DNA of 64,000 bases from Brevinema_A sp051647245 (GTDB lineage: Bacteria; Spirochaetota; Brevinematia; Brevinematales; Brevinemataceae): contig JBOFDS010000011.1 in NCBI GenBank assembly GCA_051647245.1, positions 248,001-312,000 on the forward strand, in the 5' to 3' direction. Below, in pieces: positions 32,383 to 41,065 of this stretch. A model generated the notes under the pieces. That model had not been told where the DNA came from. It searched no databases and saw nothing but the letters and a program-made list of their open reading frames with translations. The translations under genes and the position numbers were made by a program. Position 1 is the first letter of the stretch. Each line of letters starts with the position of its first letter.

Positions 32383-33048
32383 TTAGATGACGCGTTTTTT
32401 ATCATAACCAGAATCTGGATAAGGTAATAAATCAGGATTTTTGAAAGGCCAATTTGGATTTGGTTCTTGTTTCGGTTCACCTTCTGTCTCAAAAGTAAAT
32501 CCTGGTGATTCTAGCAAAGCTACCGCCCTGACAATAGCGTCTCTCTCAGGGCTTTGTACCGTGTTTTCAGCCAGATATTTCTTCCAATAAAACAAACTAT
32601 TTCCCTTATCCTTTTTAAGGTAAGCAATGGAGCCCATCATTCGAAGAGCATCAAACATCTGATTGTTTTGATCGTAAGCATACCAAAACTCTGTCGCCGA
32701 AGATTCGTAAGCACCCAAAGAAAATAAAGATAAAGCCCTGTTATAATGAGCGATCGATCGGTGTGGATTTTCTGTCTCACGGGATAAGAAAAATCCATAC
32801 AACTCAGCTGATTTGATATAACATTTCGATGAGAGATAAAAACTAGCCAATCGAAATAACTTCTCCTGAGAGATATCTTCGTTTAGAAATTCCATACGGA
32901 GATCGATAATCTCAGGTAAAGTCACTTCGTTAGTAGGTAGCTCTCCCAGTTCAGCAGGATCAGTTGGTAATTCTACTTGCTGAGCAAAAGACAAATCTAT
33001 CAGTCCCACAGTCAGAAAAAATAATAGAGTAAATCTAATTTTATTCAA
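32383..33048 (-). CDS. Exported TPR-like protein
   Basis: A 221-residue protein with a signal peptide ending F-A-Q. Residues 55-165 contain about three TPR-like helical pairs (A-E-L-Y-G-F-F-L, A-H-Y-N-R-A-L-S-L-F-S-L-G-A-Y, A-L-R-M-M-G-S-I-A-Y). The tail is Pro-rich and ends in a basic stretch. The start codon is TTG at 33048 with AAGGA six bases upstream; there is no ATG that would keep the signal peptide. It lies 33 bp after ptsN. Partners are unknown. Confidence 0.68.
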   Translation of the reverse strand: MNKIRFTLLFFLTVGLIDLSFAQQVELPTDPAELGELPTNEVTLPEIIDLRMEFLNEDISQEKLFRLASFYLSSKCYIKSAELYGFFLSRETENPHRSIAHYNRALSLFSLGAYESSATEFWYAYDQNNQMFDALRMMGSIAYLKKDKGNSLFYWKKYLAENTVQSPERDAIVRAVALLESPGFTFETEGEPKQEPNPNWPFKNPDLLPYPDSGYDKKRVI

Positions 33049-33081
33049 AAAAGATCCTTAAATTAGGCTAAGAATAACTAA

Positions 33082-33549
33082 TTATTGGTTTTGTGCACTA
33101 AAGAATGAGTGCATAATGATATTCTTTAATTCATCTGTTGAAGAAATATTTGCAAGAGCATTTACGAGATCTTTGTCTTCAGATGTCTCAACGATCATTT
33201 TGAGCATTTCAAGAGGTTCTTGAGGAGCGGCATCTTCATCAATCATTGCTACAAAAAATAAATGGGTTGGAAGATTGTCATAAGCTTCAAAATCACTGCC
33301 TTCTTTTGTATAAAATACAGCAATTTTGATACTACCAATACCCTTCACACGTGCATGTGGAATAGCTAAACCTTTACCAAGCCCCGTAGAGCCCTTTTCT
33401 TCTCTAGCCCATAACGCATTGAAGACAGTATCTTTATCCATATTGTAAACAGATGCAAAGAAATGAGCCATTTCTTCGACCATAGATTTTTTGTCTGTGT
33501 TATTAAGCCCCAAGGCAAAGGCATTGTCATTAAAAATATCTTTAAGCAT
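33082..33549 (-). CDS. ptsN: PTS EIIA-type protein (PtsN-like)
   Basis: A 155-residue EIIA domain of the fructose/nitrogen type (PF00359). The phosphoacceptor His lies in G-K-G-L-A-I-P-H-A-R, preceded by R-E-E-K-G-S-T-G-L-G. There is no EIIB or EIIC fused or adjacent, which fits the regulatory Ntr branch that senses PEP/nitrogen state and often controls potassium transport. A TrkH-type potassium transporter lies two genes upstream in the same operon. GGAGG precedes the ATG. Confidence 0.88.
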   Translation of the reverse strand: MLKDIFNDNAFALGLNNTDKKSMVEEMAHFFASVYNMDKDTVFNALWAREEKGSTGLGKGLAIPHARVKGIGSIKIAVFYTKEGSDFEAYDNLPTHLFFVAMIDEDAAPQEPLEMLKMIVETSEDKDLVNALANISSTDELKNIIMHSFFSAQNQ

Positions 33550-33592
33550 ACAGATCCTCCGATTGATCGTGTCAATATCTGGTTAATAAAAA

Positions 33593-36220
33593 TTATTTGA
33601 TTTTATTTTGAATAAATGTCAAGGCAGCCTTCAAGGCATCAGCAATCGCTGCACCATTTTTACCACCCGCAGTAGCTTGCTGAGGTTTTCCGCCACCACG
33701 CCCATCAACGATAGGTGCAATGTGTTGGATCAACTCATTCGCAGAGATTTGCTCCAAGAGATCCTTTGTTACAAAACTAGAAAGCGTTGCGCCGCCATCA
33801 TCTTTCTTTACGCCAAGCACGATCATTCCAGAAGACACATGATCTTTGAAATGTTTGATGATATATTCTATATTATCGGAATGATCGAGCTCAGATATAA
33901 TGATTTCATGATCTTTTATTTTGTGAGCCTTGTTTTGAAGATCTTTAAAGAGGTTAATAGAGAGTTCTGAGCGAAGTTGTTCAAGCTGTTTGTCTTTATT
34001 TTTGGAATCTTCTATCAATTTTTCAATGCGTCCCACAAGCTCAGAATCAGAACATTTAAAGAGTTGACAGAGATCTCTTTCTAAGGACAATTTTTGATTG
34101 AGACGGTCTAAGGTATGAGTCCCTGTGGTCGCTTCAAAACGTCTTGTTCCAGCAGAAACAGACCCATCTCCAATAATGCTCACAGCACCGATTTCACCAG
34201 AAGATGCAACGTGGCTACCAGCACAGAATTCTTTAGAGGTGCCTATGGTTACAATACGAACGATATCGCCGTACTTCTCTTCGAAGGCTGCAACAGCTCC
34301 TGTTTTTTTCGCTTCTTCTATAGGTAATTCCATAATCACTGTTTCGTGATTTGCAAGAACTTTTTCGTTGACGATGGATTCGATTTTGCGCATTTCTTCT
34401 TGTGTGAGGGCAGAAGGGTGTGTGAAGTCGATTCTGATACGGTTTTCGCTGATGAAAGAACCTGCTTGCCCGATATGACTACCAAGAACTTCGCGGAGTG
34501 CTTCGAATAAGAGGTGAGCCGCAGAGTGATTACGTGCGATTTCTAAACGACGAACGGTATCGATTGCTGCGGAAACTTTTTGTCCTTCTTTAAAAGAACC
34601 GCGTACCACTTTCCCTAAATGAACAAATTTTTCTTCAAAGATCTTTGTGTCAAAGATCTCGATGATGTTCGCATCGGAAGTGATCGTGCCAGAGTCCCCG
34701 ATCTGTCCACCTTTTTGTCCATAGAACGGTGTTTGATCGAGCACGAGAGCAACTTCATCACCTTCTTCAACAGAGGAAGTTTTTTGATTGTCTTTAATCA
34801 ATCCGATGATGGTTGCTTCGCTTTGGTCGCAATCATGTCCGATGAAGTTGGTTTTTGCGACATTACCAAAAGCTGAGAAGTTGATCCCTTCTCCCTTCCA
34901 AGAAGCACGAGCGCGTTCTTTTTGTTCAAGCATGAGCTTGTCAAATTCTTCTTTATCAAAAGAAAGATCTTCGTCTTTGAGGATTTGTTCTGTAAAGTCA
35001 ACAGGGAAGCCCATCGAATCATAAAGCACAAAAACGTCTGCACCAGAAATTTGATTTTTGTTGTTGGATTTGGCAGAGGAGATGAGCTCTTTAATCTTGT
35101 CAAAACCTTTGTTCAATGTGCGGAAGAAAGATTCTTCTTCGGATTGGATGACAGATTTAATAGAAGATTGACGCTCTTTGATTTCTGTGAAATAATCCCC
35201 CATCATATCGACCACAATGTCAACGATGTTGTATAAGAAAGGTTTTGTGTAACCAAGCTCACGCCCAAAACGAATCGCACGACGGAGGATTTTTCTGATA
35301 ACGTAGCCACGACCGTCGTTTGCAGGGATAATTCCATCACCAATCGCAAAGGTTAAGGCACGGATGTGGTCCGCGATCACACGGTGAGGAGTGCCTTGAG
35401 GGCCTTCTTCGTAGGTGACGCCGCTTTCTTTAGCAAGATGCTCAATAATAGGTACGAATAAATCGGTATTATAGTTGGAAGTTTTTCCTTGAAGGACAGC
35501 AGCAATACGCTCAAAGCCCATCCCTGTATCCACATTTTTTGCAGGTAATGCAGCAAGATCACCATTTTCTTGTCTATTGAACTCCATGAAAACAAGGTTC
35601 CAAAGCTCAATAAAACGAGGGTCGTCTGCATTCACGCCTTTTGCGCCAATACTTTCAGTAAGATTAGGGGTGAGATCAATGTGGATCTCTGTACATGGGC
35701 CACAAGGACCGACGGCACCCATCTCCCAGAAATTTTCTTTGTCGCCACATTTTAGGATGTGATCGTGAGCAATATCAGTAACTTCTTTCCAAAGTTCAAA
35801 ACTTTCTTCATCGCTATAATGAACCGTTGCATAAAGTCGCTCTTTTGGGAGAGCCCATTTTTCTGTTAATAATTCCCAAGCCCAAGCAATAGCTTCTTTT
35901 TTGTAGAAATCACCAAAACTCCAGTTTCCGAGCATTTCGAAAAAGGTGTGGTGGTAGGTATCGCGTCCCACATCGTCGAAGTCATTGTGTTTTCCTGAGA
36001 CACGCATCACTTTTTGCGTATCAACGGCTCTTTTATATGGTCTTGTTCCTGTGCCTAAGAAGACGTCTTTAAATTGGTTCATGCCGGCATTGGTGAAGAG
36101 TAATGTTTGGTCATTATCTGGTACTAAGGACGCAGACGGTACAAGAGTGTGCATTTTTGATTCAAAAAATTCAAAAAATTCTTGTCTGATTTGTTTGGAA
36201 GATTTGAAGTTGGAAGACAT
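33593..36220 (-). CDS. alaS: Alanyl-tRNA synthetase
   Basis: An 875-residue class II synthetase. The N-terminal catalytic core has F-F-E-S-K-x-H, L-L-F-T-N-A-G-M-N-Q-F-K-D and motif 2 R-V-S-G-K-H-N-D-F-D-D-V-G. The editing domain has the zinc motif N-H-S-A-A-H-L-L (HxxxH) and C-A-G-S-H-V. The C-terminal C-Ala domain has D-G-R-G-G-G-K-P-Q-Q-A-T-A-G-G. Full length. AGGAG is eight bases before the ATG. It lies between trkH and ptsN on the minus strand. Confidence 0.98.
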   Translation of the reverse strand: MSSNFKSSKQIRQEFFEFFESKMHTLVPSASLVPDNDQTLLFTNAGMNQFKDVFLGTGTRPYKRAVDTQKVMRVSGKHNDFDDVGRDTYHHTFFEMLGNWSFGDFYKKEAIAWAWELLTEKWALPKERLYATVHYSDEESFELWKEVTDIAHDHILKCGDKENFWEMGAVGPCGPCTEIHIDLTPNLTESIGAKGVNADDPRFIELWNLVFMEFNRQENGDLAALPAKNVDTGMGFERIAAVLQGKTSNYNTDLFVPIIEHLAKESGVTYEEGPQGTPHRVIADHIRALTFAIGDGIIPANDGRGYVIRKILRRAIRFGRELGYTKPFLYNIVDIVVDMMGDYFTEIKERQSSIKSVIQSEEESFFRTLNKGFDKIKELISSAKSNNKNQISGADVFVLYDSMGFPVDFTEQILKDEDLSFDKEEFDKLMLEQKERARASWKGEGINFSAFGNVAKTNFIGHDCDQSEATIIGLIKDNQKTSSVEEGDEVALVLDQTPFYGQKGGQIGDSGTITSDANIIEIFDTKIFEEKFVHLGKVVRGSFKEGQKVSAAIDTVRRLEIARNHSAAHLLFEALREVLGSHIGQAGSFISENRIRIDFTHPSALTQEEMRKIESIVNEKVLANHETVIMELPIEEAKKTGAVAAFEEKYGDIVRIVTIGTSKEFCAGSHVASSGEIGAVSIIGDGSVSAGTRRFEATTGTHTLDRLNQKLSLERDLCQLFKCSDSELVGRIEKLIEDSKNKDKQLEQLRSELSINLFKDLQNKAHKIKDHEIIISELDHSDNIEYIIKHFKDHVSSGMIVLGVKKDDGGATLSSFVTKDLLEQISANELIQHIAPIVDGRGGGKPQQATAGGKNGAAIADALKAALTFIQNKIK

Positions 36221-36238
36221 AGTGAGGGCTCCTAAAAT

Positions 36239-37951
36239 TTATCCTATTTGTAAATGTGCTTTTGGGGTTTGGATGAGGCTTTTTTGGACAACGTTTTTGC
36301 CTAAAAAAGCCAACATCACGGTGGTGGCTCCGACCCTTCCAACGATCATTGTAATCGAAAGGAGGAGTTTTGAGGTGCCAGAGAGATGGGGGGTGATCCC
36401 CGTTGATACACCAACAGTAGCAAAGGCGGAAAATGTTTCGTATAAAACTGATGATAAAGGCAAATGTTCAACATAGCAAATGATCAGTGAAACGAACATA
36501 ATCCAAGCTAAGGAATTAAATACCAATCCCCATGCCTGATGGATCATGGACATTTCGAGTTGACGTCCGTAGATTACAGGTTGATAGTCGTTTTTCATTG
36601 AGGCTTTAAAAGAACTAAAAAGAACGAAAAAAGTGGTAGTTTTGATCCCACCGCCTGTTGATCCTGGTGAGGCACCGATATACATTAGCACTAGTGATAA
36701 AAGACGTGAGGTTTCGCTTGTTTGTGCAATATCGATAGAATTAAATCCTGCCGTTCTAAGATTTACCGAAGCAAAGAGCGAAGCAAGTATCTTGTCACCA
36801 AAAGATAGCATGTCAAGACTGTAGTAATATTCTGTAACAAAAAACGCTATTGCTCCACCAAAGGTTAAAATAGCAGACATTGTTAAGGCAATGGTTGTTG
36901 TTAGACGAAATTGTTTGTGGTCTGTTTTTTTTGTGAGGTGTTCGTAAATGTCTTGCCAGACAACAAATCCCATCCCTCCAATAACAATCGCAGCCATAAT
37001 GGCAAAATTGATAAGACCGTCAGACTGGTAGTCGATTAAAGAATTGGAAAAAAGTGAAAATCCTGCATTACAAAATGCAGAAATTGCATGGAAAATGGAA
37101 TAAAATATAGCTTCCCCAAAGGGCATGAGTTTTTGGAATCGTATTAATAACAATCCCGCAATCAAAAGCTCAACAATCACCGTAAAACTAAGGGTGAAGG
37201 TAAGGAATGTTGTGAGACTCGAATCCCCTTTGAGCGAGCTTACACTGTCTCTTGCAGAAATTCGACCAGACATAGAGAGTTTTCTTCCAAGTAATGATAA
37301 AAAAACTGTTGTGATCGACACAAGCCCTAAGGCACCAATCTGAATTAGTACAAGAAGAACAATTTTCCCAAATAAAGAGAAGGTCGTCGATATATCCAGA
37401 ACCGTCAATCCCGTTACACAAACCGCTGAAACAGCTGTGAAAAACGCATCTATTGCAGAAATTCTAAGAGAGGGATTGGTTATAGAAATTGGTAACATTA
37501 AAAGAGCTGTGCCGACAGCAATCACAATTAAAAATGAAAGAAGAATCAAAAAACGTGATCCAATACGAACTTTATCCAAAATATTAAAAGCAACTCGGCA
37601 GTTTTCATAAAGATAAATTCCCAACACACCTGCCGTTAAACTACAAGTAAGGGATTGGATATGGTAGGTGTTGTTAACCATAAATATCTCAAATTCTGAT
37701 AATTTGATAAACATAATCCAAAAAAATGTAGCAAACATAGAAATAGAAATATCAGGATTCTTATAAGTTTGCATCCTCATATAAGCTGTGATCATATTGA
37801 GAATTGCTAAAAACATGACAATACTTAATAAAAAAGGAAGATACGGCACAGACAAATGAAAAATTCCTCTTACAAGAGAAGCAATCGTAAGAGACAGTGT
37901 GACGATACGCGTGATAGACAAAATTTTATATATGATAGATGATGGTAACAC
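36239..37951 (-). CDS. TrkH/KtrB-family potassium transporter subunit
   Basis: About 570 residues with many hydrophobic helices. The four pore-loop repeats of the family are visible as A-V-C-V-T-G-L-T, S-A-F-C-N-A-G-F-S, N-L-R-T-A-G-F-N and F-A-T-V-G-V-S-T-G, each with the filter Gly; S-P-G-S-T-G-G-G-I-K-T-T matches the intracellular gate loop. Extra N-terminal helices make it longer than KtrB. The frame extends to 38032, but AAAGGAG and a promoter inside that extension favour the GTG at 37951. No TrkA/KtrA RCK subunit is adjacent. Confidence 0.88.
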   Translation of the reverse strand: MLPSSIIYKILSITRIVTLSLTIASLVRGIFHLSVPYLPFLLSIVMFLAILNMITAYMRMQTYKNPDISISMFATFFWIMFIKLSEFEIFMVNNTYHIQSLTCSLTAGVLGIYLYENCRVAFNILDKVRIGSRFLILLSFLIVIAVGTALLMLPISITNPSLRISAIDAFFTAVSAVCVTGLTVLDISTTFSLFGKIVLLVLIQIGALGLVSITTVFLSLLGRKLSMSGRISARDSVSSLKGDSSLTTFLTFTLSFTVIVELLIAGLLLIRFQKLMPFGEAIFYSIFHAISAFCNAGFSLFSNSLIDYQSDGLINFAIMAAIVIGGMGFVVWQDIYEHLTKKTDHKQFRLTTTIALTMSAILTFGGAIAFFVTEYYYSLDMLSFGDKILASLFASVNLRTAGFNSIDIAQTSETSRLLSLVLMYIGASPGSTGGGIKTTTFFVLFSSFKASMKNDYQPVIYGRQLEMSMIHQAWGLVFNSLAWIMFVSLIICYVEHLPLSSVLYETFSAFATVGVSTGITPHLSGTSKLLLSITMIVGRVGATTVMLAFLGKNVVQKSLIQTPKAHLQIG

Positions 37952-37978
37952 CACGCTCTCCTTTATCTTTATTAATAA

Positions 37979-38007
37979 ATTATAACATGAAAAAAAATAA
38001 ATTACAA
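37979..38007 (-). promoter_or_regulatory. Sigma-70 promoter of the trkH-alaS operon
   Basis: Minus strand TTGTAA (38007-38002), 17 bp, TATAAT (37984-37979). It lies within the longest possible trkH frame, supporting the shorter GTG start. Confidence 0.75.
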
Positions 38008-38067
38008 TTAGAAACCTTCTGAAAAGGTTCATTTGCGAGTAATTTTTTGAAAAAAATCGGATAACAC

Positions 38068-38096
38068 TTGCAAGTATTTAAACTTTATAGTATAAT
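38068..38096 (+). promoter_or_regulatory. Sigma-70 promoter for acpP
   Basis: TTGCAA (38068-38073), 17 bp, TATAAT (38091-38096). About 90 nt of untranslated leader precede the acpP ATG. Confidence 0.78.
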
Positions 38097-38195
38097 ATAA
38101 TTTCATAAGAGCGATTTATCAGCGTTCTGTGCTAAAATTAGATAAACACAATACAATAAAACGATGTCTTTTTTAAGATATTGTTGGAGGTACTA

Positions 38196-38429
38196 ATGTC
38201 TGATACTTTTAATAAAGTAAAAGAATTAATTGTTGATAAACTTAATGTTAATTCAGCAGATGTAACAGAAGACGCTTCTTTTGTTGAAGACTTAGGAGCA
38301 GACTCCTTAGATATCGTAGATTTCGTAATGGCTCTCGAAGATGAGTTCGGAATCGACATTTCTGATGAAGATGCACAAAAAATTAAAACAGTTAGAGATG
38401 CTGTTGATTTTATTGATAAAAATTGCTAA
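38196..38429 (+). CDS. acpP: Acyl carrier protein
   Basis: A 77-residue acidic carrier for fatty acid synthesis. The 4'-phosphopantetheine attachment Ser37 is in G-A-D-S-L-D, flanked by the family's F-V-E-D-L and E-D-E-F-G-I-D-I-S-D-E. GGAGG lies five bases before the ATG at 38196; a TTG five codons upstream is not needed. It has its own promoter and terminator; no other fatty acid synthesis gene is adjacent. Confidence 0.98.
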   Translation: MSDTFNKVKELIVDKLNVNSADVTEDASFVEDLGADSLDIVDFVMALEDEFGIDISDEDAQKIKTVRDAVDFIDKNC

Positions 38430-38440
38430 GTCAATGTAAT

Positions 38441-38474
38441 AAAAATGAGCAGGCTGGAACTGCTCATTTTTTTT
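38441..38474 (+). terminator. Intrinsic terminator of acpP
   Basis: AAAAATGAGCAG (38441-38452) pairs with CTGCTCATTTTT (38460-38471) around GCTGGAA, followed by more T. Confidence 0.9.
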
Positions 38475-38559
38475 ATTTTGTCTTTTTGTTTAGACGAAAA
38501 TCTTTTTGATAACATCATATCAAAACACAACGAAAATCTTTCTAAAAATAGAATATTTG

Positions 38560-38588
38560 TTGATAGATGGTTTATTGTATGGTATAAT
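38560..38588 (+). promoter_or_regulatory. Sigma-70 promoter for the PSP1-hflX unit
   Basis: TTGATA (38560-38565), 17 bp, TATAAT (38583-38588), about 38 nt before the GTG start at 38627. Confidence 0.75.
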
Positions 38589-38626
38589 TTTTTATATACT
38601 ATGGAACAGAAAAATGGAGTGTCCTT

Positions 38627-39295
38627 GTGGTAAATGTTGTAAAAGTAAAAACATTGTTTGACTATTCATTAAAATATTATAGAATCAATGACGATATAAT
38701 GTTAAAAAAGGGCATGCATTTTGTTGCGTCTACAAAATTTGGTGATGATATGGTTGAAATACAATGCCCAAAGCGTATTTCTATGACTCAAGAAGAGTGG
38801 GAAGATACCCTCAAAAAAATGGGTATTACAACAGATCAACAGAGTGCTCGATTTGCCTTTGAGCCTGTTTTACGGCATCCAGCAAAAGAATCTGAGATAC
38901 AGTTGTATAACGACAATTCCCAAAAAGCAGCAGAAACTTTACCGTTATTTAAAGAAAAGATCCAGCAACACAATCTCCAAATGAAAATTATGGGCTTACA
39001 TTTTACTCTTGATAGAGGGCGACTTGTCTGTACTTATACGGCTGATAGTCGTGTTGATTTTCGTGAGCTTGTGAAAGAACTTGGTGTAATCCTAAAGCAT
39101 AGAATAGAAATGTTTCAAATTAGTGTGGCAGAGTCTATGAAGTTTGTTGATACTTGTGGATCTTGTGGGCGACAACTTTGTTGTTCAACAGGTTGTACAG
39201 TGGGTATTAACAATGACAGAAAAGGAGCTAAGGCGTCCAAGTTTCTCGGAGTGTGCGGTCGTACTAGATGCTGTTCTTATTTTGAGAATGAATAA
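38627..39295 (+). CDS. PSP1-domain protein, RicT/YaaT-like
   Basis: A 222-residue PSP1 C-terminal-domain protein (PF04468). The family's cysteine signature is present and dense: C-G-S-C-G-R-Q-L-C-C near residue 178 and G-V-C-G-R-T-R-C-C-S-Y-F at the C-terminus. In B. subtilis RicT works with RicA and RicF in a cluster-binding complex that steers RNase Y; only RicT is visible here. Start is GTG with GGAG about eight bases upstream. The next gene starts 54 bp later. Confidence 0.85.
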   Translation: MVNVVKVKTLFDYSLKYYRINDDIMLKKGMHFVASTKFGDDMVEIQCPKRISMTQEEWEDTLKKMGITTDQQSARFAFEPVLRHPAKESEIQLYNDNSQKAAETLPLFKEKIQQHNLQMKIMGLHFTLDRGRLVCTYTADSRVDFRELVKELGVILKHRIEMFQISVAESMKFVDTCGSCGRQLCCSTGCTVGINNDRKGAKASKFLGVCGRTRCCSYFENE

Positions 39296-39349
39296 TAAAA
39301 TAAAGAGTATGTGCAATAAAATTGCGCTTTATATCATAAAGGATAAGTG

Positions 39350-41065
39350 ATGAAAGAAGCTTCCACTTCAGATACTCCAATTCTTCTGGATATGCCGGAA
39401 GGGCCAGATTTTTCAATTATCATTGATGAGATGAATGTTTGGGAACGTTTGGTGAGATTGTTTTATTCCCTTTTTCGTAAAGATCAATTACTAGAATTTT
39501 ATACACATTGTGGATTGAAACATATTGAGAACAAGTTCATTAGAAACTCCTCTTCTTGGTACAATCAAGAACATAAAGCATTAGATGTTGCTTTTGCAGA
39601 TACTTTGTTTCATTTGGTTCGCTCGCTTGATGTCCTTGCGCCTATTTTGAAGCCGATGATTCTGAGTAATAATAGCAATTCAGCTCATGCAGCAACCACA
39701 AAAGAAACACCAGAGATGATAGAGGTGGTTTTCCATTCTATTCATACAGGTCAATCTATCCAATCATATCCATTCTCTGCGATGAAAATGCAAACCCTCT
39801 TCGAAGGTGTGCCAACTTCCCAGATTTTAAAGAAAAAAGATCATTTTGTGCAGGAGTATATTGATACGATTTCACAAAATGAGTGGATCCGCATGGATAT
39901 CAAATATTCTAATTTAATGGGTGTGGTTCGTCTGATGGAGTTGCCTTTATTGGATTTTCTTCGTCGTTTTGCTTTTGATGTAGAAATTCACTCCAAAGAA
40001 AAAATGTATTGGGATCTTGTAACTATTTCAGCTGTTGATTTTTATCTCGAAACCTTATTCAATGTTGTTGATAGTTTTGATTTATCCAGAAATGATACCG
40101 AGGTGATTCTTTCTTTGCAAGAATCTCAGAAGTTTTTATTTGAATTACAAAATCCTGCTACTCCTCTTACTAATGAAGAGATTTTAATCGCTTGGAATGA
40201 GTTGATTGATTCTCTTGATAAATTAAAAGAAGAAGATACACTTTACAGTTTACTTTGTCTTGCAAAAAAACAACCTCTCCTTCCTCGAGAAGAAAATAGC
40301 GGTGTTTTTTCTATTAAAGATAGATTTTGCACGGTTCTTCGTAAGCGTGTTTCTAGCACCTCTAATACAGTTATTAAAAATATTTTGAGCAAAAAAATCG
40401 ACTCTCTTTTGGGGACTATTATTCTTCAAAAACACCATATTGCAGTTCCTTGGGGTGTGTATAATATTGACAATCATAAAAAAATACAACGCATTAGTAA
40501 TGAACGTTTAACGCATGTGTTTGGTTTGTCGGCGATTTATGTGTTTTATTTTGATTCAGCACAATCTTGGCTCAAGAGTTTCTTAGGATTTCTGATGGTT
40601 AATGCTGAGTTTGCAGATCCTAAGCAGATCGATAAGTTAGAGCAATTATATAAAAAATTGAATAAATTTATGGTTAAATTCCATTCTTTCACTCAGGAAT
40701 TTGCACCAAAATCTCCAGTAAGTAAGCGTATGCAAGCTTTCTTGGATGGTACAAATACCCAATTAACAGATGAACAAGTACGTATTTTGAAGATGTTTAT
40801 CGATTCCAAAAACTCTCAATCCGGCGTGATGATCTCTCAATTCAATGAGTTGTTAACTGCTTTGATTCCGTTTATGGTTTCTGTTACTGAAGAAATACAA
40901 CATGAAAGTCAAAAATTCATCCCTAATATTCTTGCTGTGAAAAAAATGTTTAATAAGGGTGAAGCTGATCGTATTATTGATTTTACAGGATTCTGTCAAA
41001 ACACAGAACGTTTGATCGAGCTCGAGTATCAGCTCAATACACTCAAAAATTTAAAAGAGGACTAA
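39350..41065 (+). CDS. Large protein of unknown function
   Basis: A 571-residue soluble, mostly helical protein that I do not recognise. It has no signal peptide or membrane segment and no obvious catalytic motif. Helical, Leu/Phe-rich blocks run through the whole length, with a more charged C-terminus (E-L-E-Y-Q-L-N-T-L-K). It may belong to a spirochaete-restricted family, but I cannot confirm that. GTG ATG occurs at the start; AAGGAT suits the ATG at 39350. Its TAA is directly followed by the hflX ATG with no gap, so the two are coupled. Confidence 0.65.
   Translation: MKEASTSDTPILLDMPEGPDFSIIIDEMNVWERLVRLFYSLFRKDQLLEFYTHCGLKHIENKFIRNSSSWYNQEHKALDVAFADTLFHLVRSLDVLAPILKPMILSNNSNSAHAATTKETPEMIEVVFHSIHTGQSIQSYPFSAMKMQTLFEGVPTSQILKKKDHFVQEYIDTISQNEWIRMDIKYSNLMGVVRLMELPLLDFLRRFAFDVEIHSKEKMYWDLVTISAVDFYLETLFNVVDSFDLSRNDTEVILSLQESQKFLFELQNPATPLTNEEILIAWNELIDSLDKLKEEDTLYSLLCLAKKQPLLPREENSGVFSIKDRFCTVLRKRVSSTSNTVIKNILSKKIDSLLGTIILQKHHIAVPWGVYNIDNHKKIQRISNERLTHVFGLSAIYVFYFDSAQSWLKSFLGFLMVNAEFADPKQIDKLEQLYKKLNKFMVKFHSFTQEFAPKSPVSKRMQAFLDGTNTQLTDEQVRILKMFIDSKNSQSGVMISQFNELLTALIPFMVSVTEEIQHESQKFIPNILAVKKMFNKGEADRIIDFTGFCQNTERLIELEYQLNTLKNLKED

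Noticed and set aside
37952..38032. Extended N-terminus of the TrkH-family gene
   Set aside because: A consensus-like promoter and the AAAGGAG site lie inside the extension, so translation most likely begins at the GTG near 37951.
38445..38633. Open frame of 62 codons between acpP and the PSP1 gene
   Set aside because: Its start lies inside the acpP terminator stem, it spans a consensus promoter, and it has no ribosome binding site.
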